From assembly GCA_015501585.1 (NCBI GenBank), contig JADNRY010000290.1:1-64000 (forward strand): 64,000 nt of DNA, written 5' to 3'. The notes under the pieces were generated by a model that saw only the letters and a program-made list of their open reading frames with translations, ran no database searches and had not been told where the DNA came from. This DNA comes from Rhodocollybia butyracea. Lineage: Eukaryota; Basidiomycota; Agaricomycetes; Agaricales; Omphalotaceae. Shown in pieces: positions 9,799 through 21,513 of this stretch. Numbering within the stretch: position 1 is the stretch's first letter; every line of letters begins with the position of its first letter. A program made the position numbers and the translations under genes.

Positions 9799-12700
9799 AC
9801 AAGAACAACTCTGGTGTTGGCTAGATTTGGCTTGTAACAGATGCCACCCTTGTAAATTGGTGCCTCTCAATTTCCTGGTACTTTTTTTTAGCCAATTTAG
9901 ATACACAAGATGATCATTCCAACCCTGTTCAGCCTTATCTGCATCAAAAGAATCCTCCATGAGGATATCAGCCAGATATTCTGTCCAGCAAGTTATTATT
10001 TTGAATGGAGGATCAGGAAATGACTGTGTCATTAAAATGACTTTCAATGATTATTGATTTATATATGTATATTCTGTACTCTCACCTTAAGCCATTTCAA
10101 AATATGATAAATTTCCTTCGCATCACACCATGGGAGTTGGGATGGGTGAAGGCTTTGAATATCATAAAGGAGTTCTTTGCAAGATGGAGATGATCTGACA
10201 TGGATAGCCCAGTCACAATAGTCCTGGATTTCATACCAGCTATATTGTAGGACTGTGAGGATGATGTATTATCTGTAATGTTTTCACCAACCTCACGTCC
10301 TTTAGCTTCCCAGCATGAATATCCTTTCCTATCTGGATACTTTGATGTGCCAAATCCCGGGATAATGATGGCCAGGGGAAACCCTCCCCAGTAAGTGATA
10401 CATCTTGTATGTAATGAACAAGACCACCAAACAGTTCTGTATCTTTGCCAGTGATTGAGCGAAGGCAAAAAATACTTGATCGAAGGTCGCTCCAGGAGAC
10501 ATCTAACAGTAATCGGATGACCCTGATTGTCACTGTCAATCCGCTGAATACTCGCAGCAGCACTATCAAGCGAAGAAGAACTCCACCAGACTGTGATAAA
10601 ATAGCCTGAGCAAATGATGAAGATGTCACAATGAAGCCTGGCCAAATGTGGGGCAGTGTGTCTTCAATGAATGTCATATATTCATGGTCTTCCCAAATTT
10701 GTATCAAATCTTCAGGTGGTGGATGAATCTTCTTTGTGGATGTCAGGATCATCATGGAAAGAATGGGGGAAAAAAAAACTAACTTTCATCCAAGCTAACA
10801 TTGTCTCCAGGGACTTTTTTCGAAGGTCACAAATATACTCTGGATTGACACTTTGAATCAAGGCACCAGTTCTGCAGAAGGAGGCAATGAAGCAATGAAG
10901 TGTGGAAGCTGGTATAGAAGGTACCTTGATGAATAGTAGATAAAACATGAAGTTCAACTCTTCAAATGAAAAAGACGTACTCTAAAATATCACGTTGATG
11001 CCCATGAGCAAGAAATTTCAGCGTGGAACAAGCCAGATCCATGCGATGGTGTACACCATCAACAAAGAAATCTTGGGAACGCTTTGGGTCACATAGGAAA
11101 TCATAAAAAGATGCATGGTGGGTGGAAATCTTAACCTGTTGCAAGAACCGATGCTCCTCTTCTGAAAATTCTGATGGCACATCAAATATTGAATGAAGGC
11201 TGCGTAGAAATAAACGTGTATCCCCAGTTTCCAGCCCAAGCAGTTCATCAAGGCGGTCAGAAGTGAAGTTACCAAAATTTACAAGAGCACATAGAATTTG
11301 GATTAGTTTGGGGCGCCTGGCAATGGGAACAGTGGAAAGGATGTTGATGTAAAGCTGATCAACCATAGAAAATGGTGAATCAGATCCAATTTGGTCCTGC
11401 ATCACAATAGCCAGACGTTCTGTTGGGCGATAATATTGGTCATCAATGAACTTTATGACAGTGGATGCATAGATAAAATAGCCAGATGACTTCTTCACAA
11501 GTTTATCCAGGACTTTGGGTAAAGGCCATGGGAGAGGTATGGTGGCCATGGTCCGACTGTGCTCGTGATGAATTCGAGAAAACTCATCAAAGAAATATGT
11601 TCGGATATCCTCAAACGACTGCTCTACATTGAACGGCCGGTAGACACCACGATATACTGGTGATTCAAACATCTCGTGAATATGGGCCTCCGGTCTGCTG
11701 GAAATAATGAATCGAAGAGGAAGGGAATGTTCAGTGAAGGAGTATCTGATTGCACGCAATATTTCCAGATGAACATCTTGACCCTCACACTCATCCAAAC
11801 CGTCGATGAGAATTGTTAAAGGGTTTTCATTGGGGTGCATATGACAGGGCTCAGAAATCAGCTTTTGCAGCTGGATCTGGATGGACCTCGCAAGAATAGA
11901 TGGATTGTGTTCCACTACCTGAGAAATTGGACCTCTCAGCCAGGGAATATCGAGTGCGAGCTGATATGCAATGGTTACGAATAAGACTTTTGCGTTTCCG
12001 CGCGTTTGATGGGATCGTTTGAAGAAGAAGCAACCACCGAGCCGCCCATCGCTCTGCAGTTGGTTCGAGAGTGTTCGCATAATAGCGGACTTCCCCGCGC
12101 CTGCTGGTCCGAATAACCACATAATCCTACTAGTGGGGTCTGTTTCCAGTGACTACTCCTGCAGATCTTTAAGCATTTTCGTACGTGTTTCGGGATGGCA
12201 CCTTGGCTGGGGGAAGCTATCTGCTGAGTCGTGAAGGGCTTCCAATGCTGCCACACCATGTAGTTTATCGATTCCTGTATTCGGTGTTCAATCCTAAGGG
12301 GGGAAAGTCTTATCTGAGCAATCAACATACCTTTTTCGCCTTGGCGAGTATTGCTTACAAATGTGCAATCGTTGATAGTGGTTGTAGGTTGGGTGTAGTT
12401 GGGAGGGAAGTATCCAGTGTCTGTGCGCTCTGAATGCCCCTCCATGCATTGACCAGGAAAATCACCTGCCCCCTGTATTGTATGAAACGTTCTAAGATTG
12501 GCTGGGGGATATCGCATAGTGTTGTCCCAAGGCTGAACATCGGAAACCATTATAGGGGGAGGAGCCAAGGAGAGGAACTGTGTCGAACCGGGGTACAGCG
12601 AAACCGTAGTTCCAGAGAGCTGGGATTGCGGTAAACATTGGGGAAGGATGTACTGTCGAACGTCGCAACCTTCAATGGGTCTGAGGTCATTAAGGTACCT

Positions 12701-12998
12701 GAATTTGACGGACTTTCTGCAGGCTTCTCGAGGAGACGAGACGAGGCATATGATGTCAATCGTCCCTGTGGCCGGGTGGAAACACCTAGAATCTCAGGTG
12801 TACACATGGAATACTGATACCGTAAACGAAAAGCGCACTATATGGGGTACCTCCTGGCTCACTTCTTTGAACTCCCAGTGTCTGTACGGAGTTAGAGGAA
12901 CAAGACGAAGTAGCTTTCTCGATATTCACGTCACCGGTCACGGCGTAGAAGTTTCCTCTATTAACCTGGAAACCATAACTTTGTTCGAAGAAGGACAT
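9799..12998 (-). pseudogene. NACHT NLR protein, copy A (inactivated)
   Basis: This is a paralogue of the NLR at 23417-26450. It starts MSFFEQSYGFQVNRGNFYAV and shares the NTRQGEKG|GIDKLHGVAALEALHDSADS exon join. The NACHT ATPase has Walker A GPAGAGKS, Walker B LTILIDGLDEC and FIISSRPEAH (sensor-type). No WD40, TPR or ankyrin repeats follow; the C-terminal exons are helical-looking. Against copy B I see three lesions. One base is missing near 12635 (minus GTACATCCTTCCCC). A TAG replaces the conserved Trp codon of LQKWL at 12153-12155. One T is missing near 10856, where copy B has TTGCCTTTGATTC. The outer hAT element is inserted at its 3' end. It is very likely a pseudogene. Intact fungal NACHT proteins are signalling ATPases often tied to non-self recognition. 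Confidence 0.85.
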
Positions 12999-13973
12999 AG
13001 ATTGAGAGAGAAAGGGAAGAAAGTACGAGCGCGCTCGAGACCGGCATTGCATTCAGTTTTGGGGTATTTTGACAATGATGACATTCCGATGACAGCACGC
13101 TACAGCAATAGCTGTAGCGTAATATGATTTTGGGGACGAGCATGTGTAGCTACAGCCTATAGGTAGATTGATTTGTTGGATGTACGACGATAAAATGTCC
13201 CACAAACCAGGATACAGCGCAAAGGTAACGTACATATGACGCCAAAGCGAGTACGAAGATATGAAGATCATTCACGCGTCGCCCCGCGTTCATGAAGCAT
13301 GTATGAAGCATGAGGCAGGTACTGAGACCGAGGGCTGAAGGATATAAGTCGGATGTATGATCACAATTGTCAAGAGCCAAGAGTCAAGCTAGCCGAGAGT
13401 CACAACGATCAAGCTAGTCAAGTTTAGTCACTAATCAGGACTCGGAGTCGAGAAAGACACCGCTGGCAGCCGGCGGGCTACCCCAGTCACTTCAGTTGCT
13501 TCAGTTATCTCGTACTAAATGGTACGAACCTCCTTGTGGACCCCACCAACGTACAAGAAAACCCCGCGAGACCTTGAGCGATTTGGATATGAGAAGGAAT
13601 GAGGATTCATATATTCATAGCTGAGCACAGACTGACGGTGACGGTGCGAATGATGATTTCATATACGCGGCAGGTTGAGGTTCAGATCGTTTGGCAGAAC
13701 CAACAATATTTTTATATTGTTGTTCAGAACGTTCAATTTGGGGCAGCTACTAGTCTGAGTGTAGTGTCAAGAGTAGATGGAAAAGTAAGAGGGTAGCACA
13801 GAAAAGCCTAAGGGTTTGAGGTAGCCGTCCAAATTTCGGTCGTTGCATTAGCGCCTAAAACACCTTTTACGGCGGTCAAAGCTGTATCCACCTCTTCGTT
13901 TTCAACCGCCGTTTGGTTCACTCGGAAGTCTCAATCTCCATTTAACTCTTCGTATTTCCTCTTCTATTCCCGT
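12999..13973. other. Intergenic region between NLR-A and FHA copy 1
   Basis: This is a shared bidirectional upstream region: the NLR lies to the left on minus and the FHA gene to the right on plus. Parts resemble 26451-27440. No promoter element can be named with confidence, and small open frames here have no conserved counterpart in the other unit. Confidence 0.55.
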
Positions 13974-15073
13974 ATGCCTCGCGACTCAGACCGAGACTAT
14001 TCTCATTCCCGCCGTGAACACAACGACTCTGGATCCAGAGATGTCCGAAGGGACTACCATTCTGATAGAAGCTATCCAAAAGAACAGCCTCGACGGAACG
14101 AAGCCTCCTCCAGCTACAGGCGCGAAGAAAACCGCTATGGCTACAGCCAAGAAGAACGTGAACGCGAGCGAAGAAGAGACAGAGAGCGATATGACAGAAA
14201 CGACAAGGAAAGAGACTCTGATTCCCGCAAAAGATCATCCAGAAAACGTTCTGAATCTCCTCGTTCACGACGTCGGTCGAGATCGCCTCGTTCGCCTCAT
14301 TCTCGTTCCCATTCTCACTCCCGCTCCGCCTCTCGTTCAAAATCCCCAGTAAACAAGGCCAAACCAAATTTCGGCTCTTCCGGTCTTTTGGCAGCAGAAA
14401 CCAACACTGTGCAAAGTGTAGATGGGAAAGAACAGTACGGTGTTGAAGTATAATGAACCGCCAGAAGCGAGGAGACCAGTGTTAGGATGGCGGTTATATG
14501 TTTTCAAGGGTGAAGAGATATTAGGTGAGTTTCTAGCGCTGTTGGAATCTATGATAGTTTACTGAGTAGAGGCAATTGCAGAAGTACTACACATACAACG
14601 ACAAAGCGCATATCTCATTGGAAGAGACCGTCTCGTTGCCGATATTCCTATCGAGCATCCCTCATGTTCCAAGCAACACGCTGTAATACAACGTACGTGT
14701 AGTCTACCTTTGTCTCGTCTTGGTTAGCTGACATACCTATCAAATAGACCGTCTAGTCCAAGAGAAGGACGAATATGGAGGATCCAAAGGTGTCGTAAAG
14801 TCAGTACCGTTCACTTTCAATACCACCCCAACGTCTCACATCCCTGAATTCCTTCCTATCATAGGCCTTTTATCATTGACCTCGAATCGACCAACGGTAC
14901 CCACGTGAACGGTGATAAAGTCCCTGCTTCCAGGTATTACGAGCTTAAACTCAATGACAGTGAGTGTTTTTCTCTCGCGCGACCACTTTTCCTAATAAAC
15001 TGCCGCACTTTCAGTGATAAAATTCGGTACTTCAAATCGCGAATACGTGCTTCTGCATGAGGATGCGTCGTAG
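13974..15073 (+). pseudogene. SNIP1/Pml1-like FHA protein, copy 1 (frameshifted)
   Basis: The N-terminus (MPRDSDRDYSHSRRE onward) is a long Arg/Ser/Glu-rich tract with RS dipeptides (RSRRRSRSPRSPHSRS), as in SNIP1/Pml1/DAWDLE proteins. These bind the spliceosome (RES complex) or RNA-processing factors. After SSGLLAAETNTVQSVDGK one extra A (GGGAAAGAAC at 14424-14433; copy 2 has GGGAAGAAC) shifts the frame to an early stop. The downstream exons are otherwise well kept and encode an FHA domain: [20 protein letters not shown], then FIIDLESTNGTHVNGDKVPA and FGTSNREYVLLHEDAS, ending at 15073. Three introns (donors GTGAGT, GTACGT, GTCAGT) lie before FIIDL and a fourth lies before IKFGTS. The lesion could also be a sequencing error. 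As read, only the RS-rich half would be made. Confidence 0.8.
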
Positions 15074-15620
15074 GGTTTTATATAGGGAGATCATTGTATA
15101 TGTGTGAGTACGATTCGCTGGCTGGAGACTGGAGAGCAGTGATGTAATTCGAGTACATATGGCACAGGAACCTACCTTGACCGAATTACATTGCCTTCTT
15201 TGACACTGCTTCTGTCCCAGAGCCCTTCCTTTTTCATACGCGGGTCAAGTTGCGATCTTGAAGCTGTTCATCTTTCTTTTCTATTGAATTACAGAAGCCG
15301 TGATAATCCAGTGAAAATTGGTCGTAGCCGGGATTCTGTGGCTCCTCCAATCCGAAACGGACTTGAGGCTATGGATCCTGTATCGCAGGAGACATGAAAG
15401 AACCAGTCACTGAAGTTTGATTTGTTATCTTGTTCCTAGAAAATCCGAAGCAGCTCATACTCTACAAAGAGAACAACCCAGACTACGTAGGCATTGGTGA
15501 CTGCATAGACCTTACTGCACACATGTCTAAGCAGTACTCGTGATGGTCAAATGCGATTCCCGAGTTGTTCGCATTTCCGATTTGAAGGTGGTCTAGACAA
15601 TACCCGGACGATGGACGATT
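15074..15620 (+). other. Conserved segment downstream of FHA copy 1; possible gene relic
   Basis: Two plus-strand stretches keep their reading frame between the duplicated units. RSRDNPVKIGRSRDS near 15294-15340 matches RSRNNPVETGRSRDS near 28724-28770. KENNPDYVGIG near 15464-15496, just after a splice-acceptor-like TTCCTAG, matches the same peptide near 28949-28980, where the other copy has an in-frame stop upstream. This suggests a small gene, now broken, whose family I do not recognise. Confidence 0.35.
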
Positions 15621-15965
15621 CTACAATATGTCATTGAAAGACTCGGAAACTCTGGTTCGGAGAATCGGATCTCTGGTAAGTAGGAGTAAGTAGGTCTATC
15701 AATGCCTTACGTTGAACACACATGGCCATTTAGGTGGTCCGTCGGCGCTCCATTGATATGAGTTTCTATACACCTACTACTTCCATCGAGTCGTAGATGA
15801 CGTTCTCCTTCGCGGTGTGGGCCTATTTTGACTGACATTGTGACCTGGTCGTGAATTTTATGCTGTGTGGACAAAGACGATTTCAATACGAAGGCTGCAA
15901 TAGAAACAACCTTGACTAGGGATAGTAGGTATTGGTCCGGGTTGGTGGATGCTCGATCACAGCTA
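15621..15965 (-). pseudogene. Small secreted-protein-like gene, copy 1 (truncated)
   Basis: This is a relic of the gene at 28908-29613. Shared peptides are LDGSSRCIETHINGAP here and LDGRSSFIEVHIEGAP in copy 2. One base is lost after the GAP codons (GCGCCGACGGACC against GCGCCTAACGGACC), shifting the frame. The upstream part is separated by the mariner-type MITE at 15966-16557, which sits where an intron donor (GTAAGTAC) would be. The sequence beyond the MITE does not match the signal-peptide exon of copy 2. Function unknown. Confidence 0.5.
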
Positions 15966-16557
15966 CTATGGGTGGCAGGGAAGTGCAATTTTTTGATAAA
16001 TTGTCAATAAGTTTACGCCAGCCAGAAATTTCGCATATCTGAGGATATACATAGATCGATTTACAGTAGATAAAAAACCCTTATCCTGAATTTCCTGTAT
16101 TTTTAAAGGTTTAATTGCATGCGTCGGGCAATGTCCGAGCAAAATTGGGAAGTGCAACTGGGCGCTTAGCGGCCAAAACTTTTGCCGGTTTTTGCAGTCT
16201 TTTGCTCGCTATTTTGCTTCTTGTTTCATGAATACTATACAGATACTTATAGGAATTTGAATTTAAGCTGCTATTAGCATTGTGAAAAACCTTTTGAGCT
16301 CATCTCAACGGTCTCAATAGACATTCTACATGTTCCTGGCAATTGATGCAGAAGTCACACTCGATGTTATGAACGTTCTGCTTGCGATTCAAGTGTTTTT
16401 CATAAAATGGCCCATCTGAGTAGACAGAATCATTGTAGAGTACCTAAATAATATTACAAAAAATCATAGAATCTCTAGGTTAGCAAGAACCCATATTTTC
16501 TAGTGTTTTAAAAAAAGTTGCACTTCCTAGCCGTGAGCACTTCCCTGCCACCCATAG
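15966..16557. mobile_element. Tc1/mariner-type MITE
   Basis: The element is 592 bp with perfect 21-bp terminal inverted repeats, CTATGGGTGGCAGGGAAGTGC at the left and its reverse complement at the right. A TA dinucleotide lies on each side (15964-15965 and 16558-16559), as expected for Tc1/mariner insertion. Extra copies of GGAAGTGCAACT occur inside each half. No transposase frame is credible; a 63-codon minus frame runs out through the left end and has no DDE/D signature. Confidence 0.85.
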
Positions 16558-17508
16558 TACTTACAACAACCCTAGATGCGTCCAGAGTGTTTCCGGCAAT
16601 TCATTGGGTGACCTCCCGTGGGCCGAAAAAACCTAGATTATTTTCTAAATACCTAAAAGCGTGACAGTCCGACAGCCCGCATAAGGGTCAAAGATGGATT
16701 GATGGGAAAAACCGCATTTCTAAACCTTGTTTTAGAAGAGGCCCCACCCCCCCCCCCCCTTCTAAAGCTCCATCACGTTTCTAAACCTCTTTTTGGTCAA
16801 AATTTGATGATCGCCAGAGATTCGATCTCGATTTATGTATACCTGTACTTAAGTACTACACTTTATGCTCTCTTATGCTGCGAGTTTGTTTCACGTTCTT
16901 TCAGTGTTCTTTCTTGTTCAAGCCAAGTAAATGATCTTGTCTTTGCATTTCTCGAAGGCCTTAAGTGGCGCGTGTTTTGATGGTCTTATGATCACTGTAG
17001 GATCGTGGTTTTAGGCATTTTTATTGCAGTCAATCAACGCTCAGCAAAAAAGTACACCAGGAAAGTTTATAAGTCATGTATGATGCATACAATGTGTACG
17101 ACGCGGATGAGCGTAAATTACACGCGTCAAGAAAGCTTGTAAGTTGGGCACAACACGTACATTGGTATGCAATGTGTGCAGGTAGTAAGTAAGCCATAAC
17201 TCCGAATGGGGCCTTTGTTGTGGATTCGTGTCAGCGTGTCCCTAACTGATACAGGTTCACCTTGGTAAGACATGCCTGTTCTGTTGTTCTTACGCGTCGC
17301 CTCCACAAGTAACAAGAGGAATATGCAGATCTCTTATGCTCAATATACTGGGCCAATGAAAATATATATTTTTTACTTGTCTTGGACGCGTCTCGGATCC
17401 ACTCTGTCTTTACTTAGATCTCCCAGAAAGATATAAAAGGTCTGGAACAAGTCCGAGTTCTCTATCCACTTCATCGTTCATTCTTACATCTCTCTCAATC
17501 CACCCAAA

Positions 17509-19311
17509 ATGTCTTTCCCTCACAGTCAAAACATTGAATCATCCATGCGTGATGCTCAAGGCCGTAACTGGATCTCCGGACCCAATGGCGCCTAGCTTGC
17601 TGCTCCAGGAAATAATCTTGCTGTACGATCTTCTTATCTTTTGGTTGCTCTTACTAAAGGCATATTATTATCAGCCTCCTTATGCTTCGCAAACACTTCC
17701 CAGCTTCGCTCACAGTGGACCACCTTCTCAAACTCAAGACAATGTAAGTCTAATTGTTGCCCGATTACATGGTTGAATGCTAACTTTATTTTTGCAGTCA
17801 GTTAGGCTTCCCCCCATTACAAGCTTGAATGTGGGAATGGGAGCGCAACAGCCTTTTAACTTTCCGGCTCCTCCACCTCCGCAGCCACAGCAGGTAAGGT
17901 GTTTGTCTGATATCTTCTCATGGCACTGACATTTCTGTAGCAGCTTGCTCCAGTAGCGGGCACAGGAGTCGGTGGTGGCAGTGGTGCCTCCGGTTCTTCT
18001 GTGCGAGACAAGATGCCAAAAAATGTACAGCCTGCTTCCAAAACAGGTGGTTATCGTCATTCCAATCCGAAACCTACTAAAGGAAAAGGTAAGGGAAAGG
18101 CCACTGATGAAGAGGATACAGGTCGCAAGCGTAAAAGGGTCACACAAAAGGGGCGCTCCAACGGTGCAGCTAATTACACCGAAGATGACTACAACATTCT
18201 CTTCCCTATCTTGCGCCATCACAAGCCCATCGGTCAGCGAAAGTGGGCTACAGTGACTGAAGAGTTCAACGAGCGGGCTGAGGAGATTGGCCGCCCTACA
18301 CGTTTTCAAAAATCTTTGGAAACAAAGTTTAAACAGGTGAGCAATGAGTATATTAAATTTTGTTACCATTAAGTACATCCCCAACAGCTTGTCAAAACAA
18401 CGAAGCCAACGGGTGATGCTGAGCTTCCTCCCCACGTTGAGGCTGCTCTTGAGATTGAAGAAATGATGAACGAGAAAGCTGGGACCCATGATTTGGACAA
18501 TGAGGACTTAGATGAAGGTGACGAGCTTGATTCTGATTCCGACTCGGACAAGGAGAATGAACCACTGGTGAAGAAGGTAAACCTTTGATTTCTGATAGAT
18601 GTATCAACTGAACACATCAAAGGTCAAGCCCATGTCTACAACGAACATTGTAGCTCGCCGGCGTCCTACTACTCGACGTACTGCTGCCAATAGCACCCGT
18701 GACTTTGTCGATACTCTATCTGCTGCGCTAGATCCTGCAGCGCAAGTGGAGCGTGATGAACGGTGATCCTCACAAGCTTTGCAGGCGACGAGTATGCTGA
18801 CCATGTCAGGTCAGATTCGGGATCTCCAAAGATCCAGTGACAATCTCCGCCAACGTCTTGAAGAAGCACAACGGGATTTGATGCAAGCAGAAAGACGTGC
18901 TGACCGGGCTGAGATGCGCGCGGATAGGCTAGAGATTATTTTCTGTGTGCAGGTTCCGTCGTACTTATCAGCAACGTGACCGTGACCGTGAACTTGACCG
19001 TGAACCTAAGCAGTGGGTCCGACGAGAAGTCCGGTATCCCGAGGGTGGAGGCTCGACATCTTGGCACAACATGAAGGAACTGGACGCATCCTTTTACCAA
19101 CGCAATATTGAGGCTGGTGGCCGAGTCCATTATCCGGAAGTACGTGTAGGTTCATTGTCACCTGGTAAGTTCAATCTATTCAACACTTTCTATACTTCGC
19201 TAAGTACTTTCATAAGTTGCCTCAGGAAGCAGAGACTTGAGGCCATCGACCCCTCACCAAGACTTTGAAGACAATAATGAGGACGAAATGCACTTCGAAG
19301 ATAACTATTGA
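17509..19311 (+). pseudogene. Harbinger MYB/SANT-like accessory protein, broken
   Basis: The multi-exon gene starts MSFPHSQNIESSMRDAQGR. A Pro/Gln-rich region is followed by a Lys/Arg-rich segment (RKRKRVTQKGRS) that could be a nuclear localisation signal. Next comes a SANT/MYB-like trihelix, NYTEDDYNILFPILRHHKP..GQRKWATVTEEFNER, with the expected spaced aromatics. An acidic stretch and a coiled coil (DNLRQRLEEAQRDLMQAERR) end in EDNNEDEMHFEDNY. At least four introns have clean GT..AG ends. Two in-frame stops are seen: TAG at 17593-17595 (codon 29) and TGA at 18764-18766. A further disruption is likely near 18935. In active elements the MYB-like partner carries the transposase to the nucleus and binds the ends. 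Confidence 0.78.
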
Positions 19312-19380
19312 TTAATTAGAATTACAGGGTACTACTCCCTACATATCATGTTCGAAGTAAAACATATGTACCCTGTCGTT

Positions 19381-20664
19381 TCAACACTGATCTCCAAATA
19401 CAATATTCTCAAAGTCTCTCCAAATCTGCTCTTGCTCATAACCTTCTTTCCAAATATTTGTATAGACAGTCTGAATCTGGTTGTGTCCCACTATCCGCGT
19501 GCGGTAGTTGCACAACCGTATGCATACCTCCAGGAGATCTCCACGCTCTGCTTCTTGGTTAACATCCAATGGTACGCGCAACTGCCCAAAGCTTCCCTGG
19601 ACCAGTCTCATTCCCCACTCCATGGTTTGACGGAAGGAGAGCAGTTGATCATTAACAGAAATAAGTGCTTCTCGTTCAGGATGCGGCCATCTATCTGTGC
19701 TGTTCCCCGAGGAAATGCGGTATCAGCAACCAAATAGAACCCGTCAGGCATCTCATCGCAGAGCTTGTCATATATTCTCTGAGCTACACATAAATCATGC
19801 CAACTCCCTGGGCGTTGAGCTGACACGCAATGATTTCCCCTAAAAATCCTTAGAATATCCTGTAATTCTTAGAAACAGGAGCTTACCTGTTGGTGCAAAA
19901 GCAAGGACATTGCTTATAAAATGCTCATGCAACCAACCATTGTAGGTGGCATTTTCAACCTCATCGTCAGTGGAGGTTTGGACCGGAAGCTTCAAGCCAT
20001 CAATGTTTCCAAAAGCACCACTGAGAAGCGGATGACAAGCAAGGATCATAGTCTCATTCTCAATAAACTCATGATCTTGCGGCCATCGAATCAATGCATC
20101 GGGTATAAGATGGAGAATATCTCGAAGGATTTGAAGGGCGAAAGATAGATAGCGGGATACAGAAGAAGGAATAAGGGCGAATATCTGGACTAGGCTAACT
20201 TCAAGGATGATTGAATTAAGATAATGAAGTACTAGGCCAAGAGCACCAGCAGCATCGAGAGACCGGCAGTACGGACGAGGTTCTGAGGCCATAGGGACAT
20301 CCTGCCTTGGAATTGGCTGAGTGTTCCACCTGTGCTTGAAACCCTGAGCCAGTAGACCATCAAACGCTGCAACATTGAAGCCCATTGTTGTGATGAAGGC
20401 ACAATCACTCTGACTGGCATAGAGCACTTGCCAGGGAGTCATTTCATGAGGGTTGGGAATGAGTTGGGGTCGTGTGAGGTATAACCGGGTTAGCGCACGT
20501 CGTTCTGCCTTTAATCTCTTGGATTCGAGTGCGCCATAGTAGAGGAAGGCCGCACCTAGTGATACTAGTTGGTGTGTATCATCTTCTTCCTGCTGAATTT
20601 GCTCTTCCTCCTGTAGTTGAAGAAAAAGTAAAAGTTCTTCGGTTTTGCCATCATCGACATCCAT
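19381..20664 (-). pseudogene. PIF/Harbinger DDE transposase, frameshifted
   Basis: It starts MDVDDGKTEELLLFLQLQEE, followed by a helical N-terminal domain and a DDE_Tnp_4-type nuclease. The first Asp is in FGNIDGLKLPVQ, the second in YLVADTAFPRG, and the acidic third residue is probably in QTMEWGMRLVQGSFG. An intron of about 47 nt (GTAAGC...TTTTTAG, about 19826-19872) follows FAPTG. Right after it the frame breaks: GEIIACQLNA and PGSWHDLCVAQ are in different frames, consistent with one C lost near 19811. A second shift lies between DTAFPRG and HPEREALISVNDQLL (about 19660-19695). The nuclease residues survive but the protein would be truncated. Confidence 0.82.
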
Positions 20665-21513
20665 GATAGTGGTAGAAAATCAATGTTTGAAGCTGTAACG
20701 TGATTAGAAATGTAGTCGTCAAATTTTCGGTACACCAAGGCGCTCAAATACATAGTACCAGCGTATACATCAGTGACAACTGACCACTGAGGGCATAGCA
20801 CTGGAACTATCACCATTGGTGGCTCATCCATTGCAAGCTGAACACTCAGATTTCTCTGCCGCTATAACGGATAACCTGAAAGTTATCCCCAGCCCAATTG
20901 GGGGTTCGCAGAATGCAGAGAAAAGTTGCGATCAGTAGCCGCAAGTAGACTGCCACCGAAGGGAGATGAGACGCCGAGGAATAGAGAAATAATCCAAGAG
21001 ATCTGCAAGGAAAATTGTTCAGTATCCAGTGTTAACTATAAAATTAATAGCCACGCACCTAAATCCTAGTTTCCAGACCAATTAAAACCCTCCAGCTGTT
21101 GATAGCGAGGAAAGGCAAGCACGAGGCAAAACAAAAACTGGGCGGCCCAATAATAGCAAGTTGAAGGCACTGTCCTACGCGTCGATTGACCTGCACCGCC
21201 AGCGACGACAGCACTTGGGAACATCGCATAGTGCATTGCCAAAGCAGCCAACGGAAGTGAAAGACCTGGTGGTAAGAGTCAAAGAGAGGCTATGCACAAG
21301 AAAGAAGCTTACCTATGTTGAGCGTTGAAAGAAAAACAACAGACGCGTCGTGGTGGAAGGGAAGTGACAGGACGGCACATGACACGGCCGGATCACATTT
21401 ATTTAATTTAGGTTTTTTTCATTCTGCCATCTGTACCAATTTTTCTAGATTTTTCTAAATGTTGTGACAGGTACGATTTCATCTTTCTAAATCCCCACGG
21501 AAGGTCGCCCATT

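Larger units (their letters stand above)
9799..16000. repeat. Segmental duplication, unit 1
   Basis: The gene order NLR (minus), FHA/SNIP1-like (plus), small secreted-protein-like (minus) matches that of 23417-29613 in the same orientation, about 13.5 kb away. Similarity also covers intergenic parts, such as the AAGAGCCAAGAGTC segment near 13373 and 26932. Unit 1 carries more lesions and insertions (hAT on its left, mariner-type MITE on its right) than unit 2. Confidence 0.85.
16606..21510. mobile_element. PIF/Harbinger DNA transposon, complete but decayed
   Basis: Terminal inverted repeats are GGGTGACCTCCCGTGGG at the left and the reverse of GGGCGACCTTCCGTGGGG at the right. They are flanked by a 3-bp target duplication ATT (16603-16605 and 21511-21513), as is normal for PIF/Harbinger. 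Inside are the two genes typical of the superfamily, arranged tail to tail: a MYB/SANT-like protein on plus and a DDE transposase on minus. Both carry stops or frameshifts, so this copy should be immobile unless served in trans. It lies only 48 bp right of the mariner-type MITE. Confidence 0.87.

Noticed and set aside
14014..14352. A 112-codon plus frame overlapping the RS-rich FHA protein
   Set aside because: It is the alternative frame of an Arg/Ser-rich low-complexity region; the conserved reading in both copies is the RS frame joined to the FHA exons.
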